DNA of 64,000 bases from Sphingosinithalassobacter sp. CS137 (GCF_014334115.1 NZ_CP060494.1:3006501-3070500); one strand, 5' to 3'. Shown: positions 36,001-45,056, counted from the stretch's first letter. Numbers and translations are program-made. Notes: a model not told the origin generated them from the sequence alone.

Positions 36001-37263
36001 TTGAGCCTCTATTCCGCACTCTACGCCGGCGTTTCTGGTTTGAGCGCGCATGCGAGCGCGATGGCCACCGTCGCGGACAACATCACCAACATCAACACCG
36101 TGGGCTACAAGGGCACCGAGGCCCAGTTCCGCACGCTGGTGACCGATGGCCGCGGTGGCAGCAGCTATTCGGCAGGCGGCGTCGCCGCCGCGCCGATCTC
36201 GCAGGCGACCAAACAGGGCTTGCTTCAGGCATCGGGCAGCAACACCGACCTCGCGATCGACGGCGGCGGCTTTTTCGTCACCCGCACGGGTTCGGGTAAC
36301 GACAGCGCCGTCGCGTTCACGCGTGCGGGCTCGTTCAAGGCAGACGAGCAGGGCTTCCTGCGCAACGCCTCGGGCCTCTACCTCCAGGGCTGGCCGCTCA
36401 AGAACACGACGCCGGCCTATGTCAACACCGGGAGCCTCGATGATCTGCAGCCGATCCGGCTCAGCGACCTGACCGGCACCGCGCAGCCGACCACGCGGCT
36501 GATGATGCGCGCCAACCTCCAGTCGGACGCCGCCGTCGGCGCGACGTTCGAGCGTTCGTTCGAAGTCTATGACGCGCAGGGCGGCTCGCGCACGCTGAGC
36601 ATGACCTTCGAGAAGACCGCGGCGAACACGTGGAGCTTCGAGGTCGAGGGCGACACCTCCGCCTCCAACCCGCTGGCATCGGGCACGATGACCTTCGGCG
36701 GTGACGGCAGCCTCGCCGGGATCACGGGCACCAAGTACGACGGTTCGGCCATCACCGATCCGTTCACGCTCACGCCCGACTGGACCGGGGGCGCGGGCAC
36801 TTCGGAAATCACGCTGGAGCTCGGCGACATCGGCGGCATCAACGGCATCACGCAGTTCGGGCAGCCGTCCTCGGTGATCTCGTCGGACGTCAACGGGGGC
36901 CTGCTCGGCAACCTGGCCACGGTCGACGTCAGCAAGACCGGCCGAGTGACCGCCGTGTTCGACGACGGCACGACCCGCGAAGTCTTCCAGCTTCCGATCG
37001 CCACCTTCCAGAACCCGGACGGTCTCACGCGCCTGTCGGGCAATGCCTATACCGCAAGCAAGGGCTCGGGTGGCGTGACGCTGAACGAACCCGGTTCGCT
37101 CGGCGCCGGCAATGTGGCGTCCAATTCGCTCGAAGCCTCGACGGTCGACCTCGCCGGCGAATTCACCAACATGATCCGGTTCCAGCGCGCCTACAGCGCC
37201 TCGTCCAAGATCATCACGACGGTGGACGACATGCTGCGCGAAGTGAGCGATCTGAAGCGCTGA
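36001..37263 (+). CDS. flgE: Flagellar hook protein FlgE
   Basis: 420 residues from a TTG start at 36001, with GGGAGA seven nt upstream. It begins with the classic LYSALYAGVSGLSAHASAMA and DNITNINTVGYKGTEAQF of axial proteins and ends EASTVDLAGEFTNMIRFQRA, the C-terminal D0 helix. The middle (GTMTFGGDGSLAGITG) is the surface domain. Forms the universal joint. First gene of flgE-flgK-flgL; a GC hairpin separates it from flgK. Confidence 0.96.
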   Translation: MSLYSALYAGVSGLSAHASAMATVADNITNINTVGYKGTEAQFRTLVTDGRGGSSYSAGGVAAAPISQATKQGLLQASGSNTDLAIDGGGFFVTRTGSGNDSAVAFTRAGSFKADEQGFLRNASGLYLQGWPLKNTTPAYVNTGSLDDLQPIRLSDLTGTAQPTTRLMMRANLQSDAAVGATFERSFEVYDAQGGSRTLSMTFEKTAANTWSFEVEGDTSASNPLASGTMTFGGDGSLAGITGTKYDGSAITDPFTLTPDWTGGAGTSEITLELGDIGGINGITQFGQPSSVISSDVNGGLLGNLATVDVSKTGRVTAVFDDGTTREVFQLPIATFQNPDGLTRLSGNAYTASKGSGGVTLNEPGSLGAGNVASNSLEASTVDLAGEFTNMIRFQRAYSASSKIITTVDDMLREVSDLKR

Positions 37264-37276
37264 TGATCTGACGAAA

Positions 37277-37298
37277 CCCCCGCGCTTCGGCGCGGGGG
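37277..37298 (+). terminator. Intercistronic UUCG hairpin between flgE and flgK
   Basis: A perfect 9-bp stem CCCCCGCGC/GCGCGGGGG closed by TTCG, 13 bases past the flgE stop. No T run follows, so partial termination or 3'-end stabilisation of the flgE message is more likely than full termination. Confidence 0.6.
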
Positions 37299-37322
37299 CA
37301 CCAGCGAACAGGGCGGGGTCCA

Positions 37323-39419
37323 ATGGCGCTCAACGACATTCTCAGCACGGCCGTATCCGGCCTCGCCGCATCGCAGGCGGGGCTGAAGTCGGTTTCGAAC
37401 AATATCGCGAACGTCGGCGTCTCGGGCTATGCGCGCGAGCGCGTCAACCTGTCGACGGGCGTGTCCTCCGGCCGTGTCTCGGGCGTGGTGGTGGGCGAGC
37501 CGACGCGCGTCGCCGATCGATTCCTCGAGGCCACCGTCTATCGCCGCTCGGGCGACTATGGCCGGGCCGAGGTGAGCGCCAATTATCTCGACCGGCTCCA
37601 GTCGCTGCTCGGCCAGCCCGGCGCAGCGTCGGGCCTGCCCGCGCGGCTCGACTCGATTTCGGCTTCGGCGGTCGCAATGACGGGATCGCAGGCATCCGAA
37701 CAGACCGTTGCGGCCTTCACCGCCGACGTCCAGGACGCAATCACCTCGATGCAGCAGCTCGACGACGATGTCGCCGGCCTGCGCGGCGATGTCGAAAGCG
37801 AAGTCGGCTACACCGTCGATCGCATCAATAGCCTGCTCACCCGTATCCACGATCTCAATGGCACGGTCGCACGCCTCGAAGGGCTGGGGCGGAGCGCCAG
37901 CGGATCGGCCGACCAGCGCATGAGCGCCATTCAGGAGTTGAGCTCGCTCGTCAACGTGACTGTCCGGGACCAACCCGACGGGCGCGTGACGATCGAAACG
38001 GCCTCGGGCGCGATGCTGCTCGACCGGCGGCTGCGCCAGCTCTCCTATCCTTCGGGCGGCGGCGGCATGTCTCAGCCGATCTACCCGACCATCGACATTC
38101 GCTTTGCCGATGCGAACGGTGCGCCCGGCGCGGCAACCGGCGAGCGGATCGATTCCGCGGCGGTCGGCGGCAAGCTGGGCGGGCTGCTCGACCTGCGCGA
38201 CCGGCAGCTTCCCGAGTTTTCCGAGAAGCTCGGCGTGCTGTTCGGCGGTCTCGCCGAGGCGCTGAACAGCGTCGCCAACGAAGGCACCACCGTGCCGCCG
38301 CCCGCCAGCCTCAACGGACGCGCCACCGGGCTCGTCGGCAGCGATCGCCACGGCTTCACCGGCTCCGCCACCTTCGCGGTGACGAAGGCGGACGGAACGT
38401 TGGTGGCGAGCACGAGCATCGATTTCGCGAGCACTCCGGGGCTGAACACCGTCGATGACATTGTCGCGCGGATCAACACGGATCTTGGGGGCGCGGCGAC
38501 CGCCAGCTTCGTCGACGGGCGGCTCAGCATCACGGCTTCCGGCGGCAACGGCGTGGTCGTCGCGCAGGACGCGAACGATCCCAGCGCGCGCGCCGGCGTC
38601 GGCTTCTCGCAATATTTCGGGTTGAACGATATTGTCCGCAGCGATGCCAGCGCGCTCGTGCCCTCGGGCTTCGATGCCAGCGACCCGCACGGATTCGGCG
38701 CGGGAGAATCGGCGGAGATCGTGCTGCGCGACACCTCCGGCCGCGCGCTGACCCGCTACACGCTCACCGGCTCCACCGGATCGACCTTCGGCGACGTGAT
38801 CGGCGAGCTGAACGCCAGTCCGCTGGGACAGTTCGGTACCTTCTCGCTCGACGATCGCGGCCGCGTGCGTTTCGCGCCAGCGGCGGCACTTTCCGGGGCG
38901 ACGCTGTCGATCCCCTCGGATTCGACCGACCGCTTCGGTTCGGGCCGGTCCTTCTCCTCGCTGATGGGGCTGAGTGGCGGCGCCAGCGGGCTCTCGAGTG
39001 CCGAGGTGCGCCCCGAGGTGCTTGCCGATCCGTCGAAGCTGCCGCTCGCGCGGCTGCAACCCGGCGTGGCCATCGGCGCCAAGGCGCTCGGCCCAGGCGA
39101 CGTGCGCGGCGCCACGGCGTTCGTAGAGCGGCTCGGCCAGCCCGTCGATCTCGGCAAGGACGGCGTGGCGACGATGGAGCGCTTCTCGAGCCTGCTGCTT
39201 GGCCGCACGGGCCTCGTGGCGTCGCAAGCGACAGATTCTTTCGCCGATGCAACGGCCCGGCGCGATGACGCGGTCAACCGCCGCGACAGCTTTTCGGGCG
39301 TCAACATCGACGAGGAACTGGCGCAGATGGTGGTGTTGCAGAACAGCTATTCCGCCGCTGCGCGCGTACTGACGACTGCCAGCGAAATGTACGACACGCT
39401 GATCGCAATGGTCCGCTGA
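37323..39419 (+). CDS. flgK: Hook-associated protein 1 FlgK
   Basis: 698 residues. N-terminal D0: LNDILSTAVSGLAASQAGLK with NNIANVGVSGYARERVNLS. C-terminal D0: GVNIDEELAQMVVLQNSYSAAARVLTTASEMYDTLI. A hook-IN-type repeat is seen in the middle (GSATFAVTKADGTLVASTS, GRLSITASGGNGVVVAQD). Longer than the E. coli protein (~547) owing to the central domain. Forms the first hook-filament junction. Followed 14 bp later by flgL. Confidence 0.95.
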   Translation: MALNDILSTAVSGLAASQAGLKSVSNNIANVGVSGYARERVNLSTGVSSGRVSGVVVGEPTRVADRFLEATVYRRSGDYGRAEVSANYLDRLQSLLGQPGAASGLPARLDSISASAVAMTGSQASEQTVAAFTADVQDAITSMQQLDDDVAGLRGDVESEVGYTVDRINSLLTRIHDLNGTVARLEGLGRSASGSADQRMSAIQELSSLVNVTVRDQPDGRVTIETASGAMLLDRRLRQLSYPSGGGGMSQPIYPTIDIRFADANGAPGAATGERIDSAAVGGKLGGLLDLRDRQLPEFSEKLGVLFGGLAEALNSVANEGTTVPPPASLNGRATGLVGSDRHGFTGSATFAVTKADGTLVASTSIDFASTPGLNTVDDIVARINTDLGGAATASFVDGRLSITASGGNGVVVAQDANDPSARAGVGFSQYFGLNDIVRSDASALVPSGFDASDPHGFGAGESAEIVLRDTSGRALTRYTLTGSTGSTFGDVIGELNASPLGQFGTFSLDDRGRVRFAPAAALSGATLSIPSDSTDRFGSGRSFSSLMGLSGGASGLSSAEVRPEVLADPSKLPLARLQPGVAIGAKALGPGDVRGATAFVERLGQPVDLGKDGVATMERFSSLLLGRTGLVASQATDSFADATARRDDAVNRRDSFSGVNIDEELAQMVVLQNSYSAAARVLTTASEMYDTLIAMVR

Positions 39420-39433
39420 AGGAGACGGAGACA

Positions 39434-40339
39434 ATGACGAGAGTTGCCACCATTCCGCTCCAGCGCGTCATGGCCGACGCGATCCAGCGTTCGCAGGAGA
39501 AGCTGGCGATCACGCAGACGCGGCTGTCGACGGGCAAGAAGGCGGCGAATTTCGCCGACCTTGGCACCGAGACGGTGCGCAACCTTTCGGCGCACAGCCT
39601 GCTCGCGCGACAGGAGGCGGAAGCCACCGTCGCCAAGCGCGTGGGAACGACGCTGTCGCTCTACGAGGGCCATCTCACCGGCATCGAGGAATCGGCGAGC
39701 ACGCTGAAGACCGACGTGCTCACGGCGATCGGCACCGGCCGCGCCGCCGGGCTTCAGGAGGCCATCGAGACGGCCTTTCATCAGTTCCGCACCTCGCTGA
39801 ACGCATCCGAAGGCGGCACGCCGCTCTTTGCCGGATCGCAGACGGGCGGCAAGCCTTTCCGTCCCGACGCTCTTTCCGATCTCGTCGGGCTGGCGCCCGA
39901 CGATGCCTTCGCCGACGATGGCGTCCGTGCATCGGCGCGAGTGGCCGACGGAGTCGACGTGACCTATGGCATCACTGCCAGCGCCACTGGCCGCGACCTG
40001 TATCAGGCGCTCCGTACGCTCGCCGAGGCCGGGCCGATCGGCGAGGTTCCGACCGACACCCAGATCGCCGCGCTGCGCACCGCGGTCGACCAGCTGGAGA
40101 CCGGGCTTGGCAGCCTTCGCTCGGTGAACGCCGAGAACGGCCGCAAGCAGGCGCAGGTGGAGACGCTGTCGACGCGCGGCGAAGAACGCGCGCTGCTGCT
40201 CAAAGGCGTGATCGAAAGCAACGAGGACGCCGACCTGGGCCAGGTGGCGGTCGACCTCGCCCAGCAGAAATCGATGCTGGAAGCGAGCTATTCGGTGTTC
40301 GCCCAGCTTTCCGGGCTCAGCCTGGTCCGCTTCCTCTAA
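39434..40339 (+). CDS. flgL: Hook-associated protein 3 FlgL
   Basis: 301 residues of the flagellin/HAP3 family. N-terminus RVATIPLQRVMADAIQRSQE and LAITQTRLSTGKKAANFADL; C-terminus DLGQVAVDLAQQKSMLEASY and SVFAQLSGLSLVRFL. Second junction protein, binding the first flagellin ring. RBS AAGGAGA precedes the ATG. Last gene of the flgE-K-L run, ended by a GC hairpin. Confidence 0.93.
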   Translation: MTRVATIPLQRVMADAIQRSQEKLAITQTRLSTGKKAANFADLGTETVRNLSAHSLLARQEAEATVAKRVGTTLSLYEGHLTGIEESASTLKTDVLTAIGTGRAAGLQEAIETAFHQFRTSLNASEGGTPLFAGSQTGGKPFRPDALSDLVGLAPDDAFADDGVRASARVADGVDVTYGITASATGRDLYQALRTLAEAGPIGEVPTDTQIAALRTAVDQLETGLGSLRSVNAENGRKQAQVETLSTRGEERALLLKGVIESNEDADLGQVAVDLAQQKSMLEASYSVFAQLSGLSLVRFL

Positions 40340-40350
40340 GGAACCGCGCC

Positions 40351-40380
40351 GGCGGCGGCTGCCCCTCGGGCGCCGCCGCC
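40351..40380. terminator. Hairpin between convergent flgL and TPR gene
   Basis: A perfect 9-bp stem GGCGGCGGC/GCCGCCGCC with a 12-nt loop, 12 bases past the flgL stop. There is no T tract. Confidence 0.5.
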
Positions 40381-40497
40381 GCATCCAAGCACCCTCTCAG
40401 AACATCGTTTCGGCGGTGCCGCGCGCTTCTGGCGTCTGCCGGAAAGGCTCGCGCAACGCTGTCAGCGGCGCGTCCTTGGGCGCGCCGGGAGCGGCCC

Positions 40498-42297
40498 TCA
40501 GCCCTGAGGCGCCGCCGCTTCCTCGCTTGCGTCGAGCAGATCCGCCAGCCCACCGGCGGGCGATGCAGCGGGAATCGCGGCGAGGGCGCGGCCGAGCACT
40601 TCGGGATCGACGCTTCCGCTCGGCTGCGTGAGCGCATCGAACACGCTTGCCGTGGGAAGCGCCGCGAAACGATCGGCATAGCGGCCGCGCAGCGCGGCAA
40701 GCGCCGGCTCCTGCCCGAGCATGGCGAGTGCCACTGCATGACGCAGCACAGCGGTCTGCGCCTCGGGCTCGAGCCTGCCCCCGCCGGGGAGGGCGGCGGC
40801 GTTTGCAGCGACGAAGCTGCCCCATTCCTTGCGGCGCCAGAGGAGTTCGGCACGGATGGCGCCGTTGGCGGGAACGCTTTCCAGCGCCGCCATGGCCGCT
40901 TCGTATCGGCCGAGCCGCTGAAGCGCCACTGCCTCGATCCGCTTGCGATCGTGCAGCATCGCGGGCGAATAGCCGGGCTGCTCGGTGTCGCGCAGCGTGC
41001 GCAGCGCGCGATCCGGATCCCCGGCGAGGACATGGAGCGTGGCGACCTGGACCGACAAGGGGCCCTGCGCCACATCCTGGGTGCGCTCGCTCAGCTGATA
41101 TTGCAGCAGCTCGGCGGCGCGGCCGTAGAGGCTCTCGCTCTGCAGCCGCTCGGCGAGGCGGCGTACCATCGCATCGCCCTCGGCACCGGCGGGGGCCAGC
41201 TCGCGATAGTCCCAATAGAGGCCCGCCGCCTCGGCTACCGGAAGCGCGCTGTCGGCGGCGAGCAGACTCGCCAGCACCGACTGCAGCTGCGCGAGCAGTT
41301 CGCCGGCTTCGCTGCCGGGATTGAAATAGCGGAACAGCGCCGCGCCCGCGCGCAGTGCCGCGCGCGGATCGTTCAGCTCCTCGGCGAGCCGTACCGACAG
41401 GCGAAGCGCCCGCCGTTCGACCGGACCGCCGCGCCAGCCGAAGCGGAGCGCGTCGAGCTTCTCCAGCGCGGCGGCGCCGGCGATGTTGCCTTGCTTCAGA
41501 TCGGCCTCGATCATCGCGAGCCGCGCGTCGGCGCGCTGCTCGGCCGTACCGCTCACCAACGCCCGCTCGAGGCGAAGCCGGCCGTCCTGCAACGCGCCGG
41601 TCGCGATCAGCGCGCGACCGCGCAGCAGGTTCACGGCGGGGTCGCGGTCCGGCAGGGGCTGCAGCCACGGCAGCGCGTTCTGCGGTCGCCCGGCATCGAT
41701 CACCTGTTCGGCGGCGGCGACCACGAAGGGAGTGCGCGCATCGCCCTGGCGGCTGTTGATCGCCGGAAGCGCGCAGGGGAGTTCGGCCAGCGCCGTCTCG
41801 GCCTCGCCGGCACCGGCGAAAGCCCGCAGGCGCCATGCGCATGCCTCTGGATTGGTGGCGAGCCCGGGCGCTGCGAGCGCCACTGCGGCATCGCTCCAGC
41901 GGCGAAGCTGCGTGAGCGCCACTCCTTCGGCAAGGCGGAAGGCGGCGACACGGTCGAGATCGGCATCGGCGCCGCGCATCACGGCCAGCACGCCGAGCGC
42001 TTCGGCGGCGCGTCCGCGACCAAGCAGCGCGCGGGCATGATCCCAGCGCGCTTCCTGCCGTCGTTCGGGCGCTGCGACAAGCAATGCATTCCAGCTGGCG
42101 GTGCCCTGCCACGCGGAGGGGCCGGTCGGCGGCGGAAGCTGGGCCAGTCGCGCGGCGAAGCCGGGAAGGTCGAGCGGCGCCATCGGCGCGGGAGCCGCGG
42201 GGGGCGGGCTCGCGGTGCCGGCCTGCGGCGTCTCCTCGGCCTGCGAGGGCGCGGCAAGCGCCAGTACTGCGGCGGCCGTGAGCAACATCTGCTTCAT
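40498..42297 (-). CDS. Exported TPR-like repeat protein of the flagellar island
   Basis: 599 residues. Signal peptide MLLTAAAVLALAAPSQA, a Pro/Ala linker, then an all-helical repeat region (WDHARALLGRGRAAEALGVL, RLQSESLYGRAAELLQYQL) resembling TPR/Sel1-type solenoids. Probably periplasmic. Its start overlaps the upstream small membrane protein gene by four bases and both follow a flagellar box. Rhizobial MotC is also a periplasmic protein working with MotE and MotB, and a motE gene lies nearby, so a MotC-like role is possible. This is a guess from context. Confidence 0.7.
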   Translation of the reverse strand: MKQMLLTAAAVLALAAPSQAEETPQAGTASPPPAAPAPMAPLDLPGFAARLAQLPPPTGPSAWQGTASWNALLVAAPERRQEARWDHARALLGRGRAAEALGVLAVMRGADADLDRVAAFRLAEGVALTQLRRWSDAAVALAAPGLATNPEACAWRLRAFAGAGEAETALAELPCALPAINSRQGDARTPFVVAAAEQVIDAGRPQNALPWLQPLPDRDPAVNLLRGRALIATGALQDGRLRLERALVSGTAEQRADARLAMIEADLKQGNIAGAAALEKLDALRFGWRGGPVERRALRLSVRLAEELNDPRAALRAGAALFRYFNPGSEAGELLAQLQSVLASLLAADSALPVAEAAGLYWDYRELAPAGAEGDAMVRRLAERLQSESLYGRAAELLQYQLSERTQDVAQGPLSVQVATLHVLAGDPDRALRTLRDTEQPGYSPAMLHDRKRIEAVALQRLGRYEAAMAALESVPANGAIRAELLWRRKEWGSFVAANAAALPGGGRLEPEAQTAVLRHAVALAMLGQEPALAALRGRYADRFAALPTASVFDALTQPSGSVDPEVLGRALAAIPAASPAGGLADLLDASEEAAAPQG

Positions 42298-42533
42298 TGG
42301 CCGAACATTCCCGAATGCGCGGCCATGGCCACGGCGACGCCGCCACCGGCGCTGCCAAGCAGGAAGAGGCCGATCAGCAGCAGCGACAGGCCGCGCGGCT
42401 TCGCCGGAACGGCGTCGACGGCAGGCAGCTGTGCGGCATCGCTCTCTTGCGGGCTGTCGCCCCGTCTGCGCTGCGGCTGAGGCGTGCTCTGCCCGACGAC
42501 GCGCATGCGTCCGGGGCGTTGATCGTAGCTCAT
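42294..42533 (-). CDS. Small single-pass membrane protein, flagellar regulon
   Basis: 79 residues. A basic, Gln/Arg-rich N-terminus (VVGQSTPQPQRRRGD) precedes one membrane helix (GLSLLLIGLFLLGSAGGGVA). First gene of the pair with the TPR-like protein, overlapping it by ATGA. A flagellar box lies 28 nt upstream of the ATG. Function unknown. Confidence 0.65.
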   Translation of the reverse strand: MSYDQRPGRMRVVGQSTPQPQRRRGDSPQESDAAQLPAVDAVPAKPRGLSLLLIGLFLLGSAGGGVAVAMAAHSGMFGQ

Positions 42534-42560
42534 GTCGAGTCCTGTCGGCTGCCGTTCCTC

Positions 42561-42567
42561 TATTATA
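42561..42567. promoter_or_regulatory. Near-palindromic flagellar box between divergent genes
   Basis: CTCTATTATAGAG. Minus strand TATAAT (42567-42562) points at the 42533 gene. Plus strand TATTAT (42561-42566) points at the 42612 gene. One box could serve both directions. Confidence 0.6.
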
Positions 42568-42580
42568 GAGAGGGGCGCGC

Positions 42581-42593
42581 AGCAGGGCGTGCC
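42581..42593. promoter_or_regulatory. ftr-like palindrome near the 42533 gene
   Basis: Minus strand GGCACGCCCTGCT, one mismatch from GGCA-N5-TGCC, 13 nt upstream of the minus-strand TATAAT. Confidence 0.4.
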
Positions 42594-42611
42594 GATGCGA
42601 GGGAGATTTGC

Positions 42612-43010
42612 GTGCGTAAGCTGATGGCCGGAGCGCTGGCGCCGATGCTGCTGGTACCGGGCGGTGGTGCGGCCGCCGCGGGTGACGGCGGCGTGCAGGC
42701 GCTGCACCTGGTCGATATGGCGCCGCTCAGCCTGCCGATCGTCGATACCGGGCGCCTCGAAGGCGTCCTGCAGCTCAAGCTCGTGCTCGATCTCGCCGAC
42801 GACGCTGCCGCGTCGCGTGCCGAGGACAGGATGCCGGTGTTGCGTTCCGCCGCGCTTTCCGCGGGGCTGGAGTTCGCACGGCTGCACGCGTCCGGCCTGC
42901 GGCCGGTGGATGCGGTGCGGCTCGATGCCGATATGACCGCCGCGATGCAGGCGGCCGATCCTGCGATCACCCGTGTGCTGATCGTCGAAGTCGCCGCGAC
43001 CCGCGGCTGA
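42612..43010 (+). CDS. Exported FliL-like protein
   Basis: 132 residues from a GTG at 42612, with AGGGAG eight nt upstream. Signal-like N-terminus (LMAGALAPMLLVPGGGAAA). The remaining pattern, LSLPIVDTGRLEGVLQLKL followed by VLRSAALSAG and ITRVLIVEVAA, resembles the periplasmic domain of FliL, but without the FliL membrane anchor. A distinct FliL is encoded at 45053-45580. Possibly a stator-associated periplasmic protein. Converges on motE across a strong terminator. Confidence 0.5.
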   Translation: MRKLMAGALAPMLLVPGGGAAAAGDGGVQALHLVDMAPLSLPIVDTGRLEGVLQLKLVLDLADDAAASRAEDRMPVLRSAALSAGLEFARLHASGLRPVDAVRLDADMTAAMQAADPAITRVLIVEVAATRG

Positions 43011-43024
43011 TGAAGAAAGAGACT

Positions 43025-43054
43025 GGGCCGGCGCAGTAATCCTGCGGCCGGCCC
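43025..43054. terminator. Bidirectional hairpin between the FliL-like gene and motE
   Basis: GGGCCGGCGCAG (43025-43036) pairs with CTGCGGCCGGCCC (43042-43054) with one bulge. It lies in the 47-bp gap between convergent stops. Confidence 0.6.
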
Positions 43055-43057
43055 GAT

Positions 43058-43621
43058 TCAGCGCGGCCGCGTCTGCGGTTGCGGGCGCCGCATTGCCTGA
43101 CCGGCATCGGCGCGACCCCGCGCGAGCGCCATGCTGAGCGCCGCGGCGCCCTGCGGAGTCATCGCTGCCAGGATCTGTGCGGTCGAGCGCTCGCGCATGC
43201 GCTGTGCGATCTGCATCTGCACGTCGAGTTCGAGCTGTTCGAACACCACTGCCGCCTTGCCCGGCTTCATCGCCTGATAGATTCGGGCGAGCTCGTCGAA
43301 CTGCGCGCCTTCGGGCGGCGCCTCGGCATTCGCGCCGGCAGCTGCCGGTTGCTGCTGCTGCTGCTGGGCGCCCATCTGCGCCTGCAGCCGCGCCTCGGCC
43401 GCGCGTGCGGCTTGTTCGCGCAGATCGAGCGCCCGGCGCCGGCGCGCCGCTGCGGCGTCGCGTGCGCTCAGATCCTGCTCGATCTCGTTGCCGAGCCGGG
43501 TGCTGGCTGCCGGAGCGCTCTGTGCCTGGGGCTCGGGCGTGGCGGCAGTGACGCCGTTCGCCACGACCGCCAATGCCGAAGCGGCGGCGGTGAGCAGCAG
43601 CAGCGAAGGGCGGGGGATCAT
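43058..43621 (-). CDS. motE: MotE-like flagellar protein (MgtE N-like domain)
   Basis: 187 residues. Signal-like start (LLLLTAAASALAVVANGVTA), a coiled-coil middle with a Gln-rich run, then the MotE/MgtE-N motif FDELARIYQAMKPGKAAVVF and VQMQIAQRMRERSTAQILAA. In rhizobia MotE is the periplasmic chaperone of MotC, needed for stator function. Its start overlaps the DUF6468 gene by four bases. Last gene of fliL-fliM-DUF6468-motE. Confidence 0.8.
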   Translation of the reverse strand: MIPRPSLLLLTAAASALAVVANGVTAATPEPQAQSAPAASTRLGNEIEQDLSARDAAAARRRRALDLREQAARAAEARLQAQMGAQQQQQQPAAAGANAEAPPEGAQFDELARIYQAMKPGKAAVVFEQLELDVQMQIAQRMRERSTAQILAAMTPQGAAALSMALARGRADAGQAMRRPQPQTRPR

Positions 43622-44034
43622 GCCGCTTCCGCCACAACCGGGGCGATCGACGCGACGGTCGCCTCGCTCTCGTCCTCGTCGGCCGCATCTTCGGCTGACT
43701 CGGCCTCGCTGCGGGCGGCGTTCGCCGTGCCGACGGCTTCGACGATGCGTTCGGCGGTGGCGTCGGCAATGCCGATCATCACCGAAAGCTCGTCGCGGAG
43801 GCCGCGGGCCTCGGCCACCAGCCGCGCATTGTCGGCACATTCGCGCCCCAGCGTCGACTTCATGTCGGAAAGCACGGTGCGCGCTTCGCCGGTCGCCTTT
43901 TCGAGCGCGGCGACCACCTCGGTCAGCGCACCGTCCTTCACTCGGCGAAGGCTCCGCATCATCCGCACGCTTTGCACCAGCACGGCCAGGCACAGCGCCA
44001 TCGTGAGGAGATTGGTCGTTACTGCGATGCTCAT
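43618..44034 (-). CDS. DUF6468-like flagellar protein
   Basis: 138 residues. One N-terminal membrane helix (TTNLLTMALCLAVLVQSV) then RMMRSLRRVKDGALTEVV and a helical region. A gene of this kind between fliM and motE is a standard feature of alphaproteobacterial clusters (annotated DUF6468). Function not established. Overlaps both neighbours by ATGA. Confidence 0.75.
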   Translation of the reverse strand: MSIAVTTNLLTMALCLAVLVQSVRMMRSLRRVKDGALTEVVAALEKATGEARTVLSDMKSTLGRECADNARLVAEARGLRDELSVMIGIADATAERIVEAVGTANAARSEAESAEDAADEDESEATVASIAPVVAEAA

Positions 44035-45056
44035 CGCTTTCCCTTTGCTTCCCTGGAGATTCTGCTGACGAGCCGCACGGCCACCTTGCCGCCGCGCTGC
44101 CCGATCTGGGCGAGGCCCAGCGGGACGCCGCCGCATTGCAGTTCGAGTGCATCGTCGGGGTTCTTGTGGAGCTGGATGGTCTCGCCGACCTCCAGCGCAC
44201 GCAGCTTGGCGAGCGGCATCGGCTCCTCGCCCAGCAGCACATTGACCGTGACTTGCGTCTTGCGGATCTCGGAGGCCATGTGCGCCTCCCAGATGCTGTC
44301 CCGGCCGCTCTTCTCGCCCATGAAGCGCTGGAGCAGCTTCTCGCGGACCGGCTCGAGCGTGGCATAGGGCAGCAGGATGGTGAACTGGCCGCCGCGCCCG
44401 TCCATGTCGACGCGATAGCTGGCGCTGGCGCACAGGTTCGACGATCCCGCGATCGCGGCGAAGCGCGGATTGGTCTCGATCCGCTCGAGCTTCATCGTGA
44501 TCGGTTCGATCGGGCTGAACGCCTCGGCGAAGTCGTCGAGCGCGAGCTCGAGCATGCGCGAGACGAGCCCCGTCTCGATCGTGGTGAAGGCGCGGCCGTC
44601 GATCGTCATCGGCGGATTGCCGCCTCGTCCGCCCAGCAGCGCATCCACCACGGCATAGATCAGCCCGGATTCGACGGTGATCAGGCCGTAGCTCTCCCAC
44701 TCCTCGATCTTGAAGACGCCGATCATGGCGGGAAGCGCTACATTGCCCATGAACTCGCCGAAGCGAGTCGAAGTGACTTCCTCGAGGCTGACGTCGATCG
44801 AATCCGATGTGAGATTGCGCATCGAGCTGCCGAAGGCGCGGACCACTCGGTCGCAAACCACTTCCAGCATCGGCAGCCGCTCGTGGCGGATGACCTTGGA
44901 TTCGATGACGGCGCGCAGGCCTTTCTTGGGCGCGGCCGCACCACCGACATCGCCGAACAGCGCGTCGATATCCGCCTGATCGAACTTGCCGTCGCCGCCC
45001 AGTCCCGGCGCAGAGGGCGGTTCGGGCAGCTCGAAATCGTCGAAATCGTCGCTCAT
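44031..45056 (-). CDS. fliM: Flagellar motor switch protein FliM
   Basis: 341 residues. The N-terminal CheY-binding segment is KFDQADIDALFGD. The middle CheC-like domain contains VFGSSMRN-type sequence (AFGSSMRNLTSDSIDV, VYALLGGRG-like VVDALLGGRGGNPPMT). The C-terminal SPOA domain contains LAKLRALEVGETIQLHKNPD. Forms the C ring with FliG and FliN. Overlaps fliL and the DUF6468 gene by four bases each. Confidence 0.95.
   Translation of the reverse strand: MSDDFDDFELPEPPSAPGLGGDGKFDQADIDALFGDVGGAAAPKKGLRAVIESKVIRHERLPMLEVVCDRVVRAFGSSMRNLTSDSIDVSLEEVTSTRFGEFMGNVALPAMIGVFKIEEWESYGLITVESGLIYAVVDALLGGRGGNPPMTIDGRAFTTIETGLVSRMLELALDDFAEAFSPIEPITMKLERIETNPRFAAIAGSSNLCASASYRVDMDGRGGQFTILLPYATLEPVREKLLQRFMGEKSGRDSIWEAHMASEIRKTQVTVNVLLGEEPMPLAKLRALEVGETIQLHKNPDDALELQCGGVPLGLAQIGQRGGKVAVRLVSRISREAKGKR

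Noticed and set aside
37191..39434. 747-codon minus-strand frame opposite flgK
   Set aside because: Shadow of flgK; no start signal or domain.
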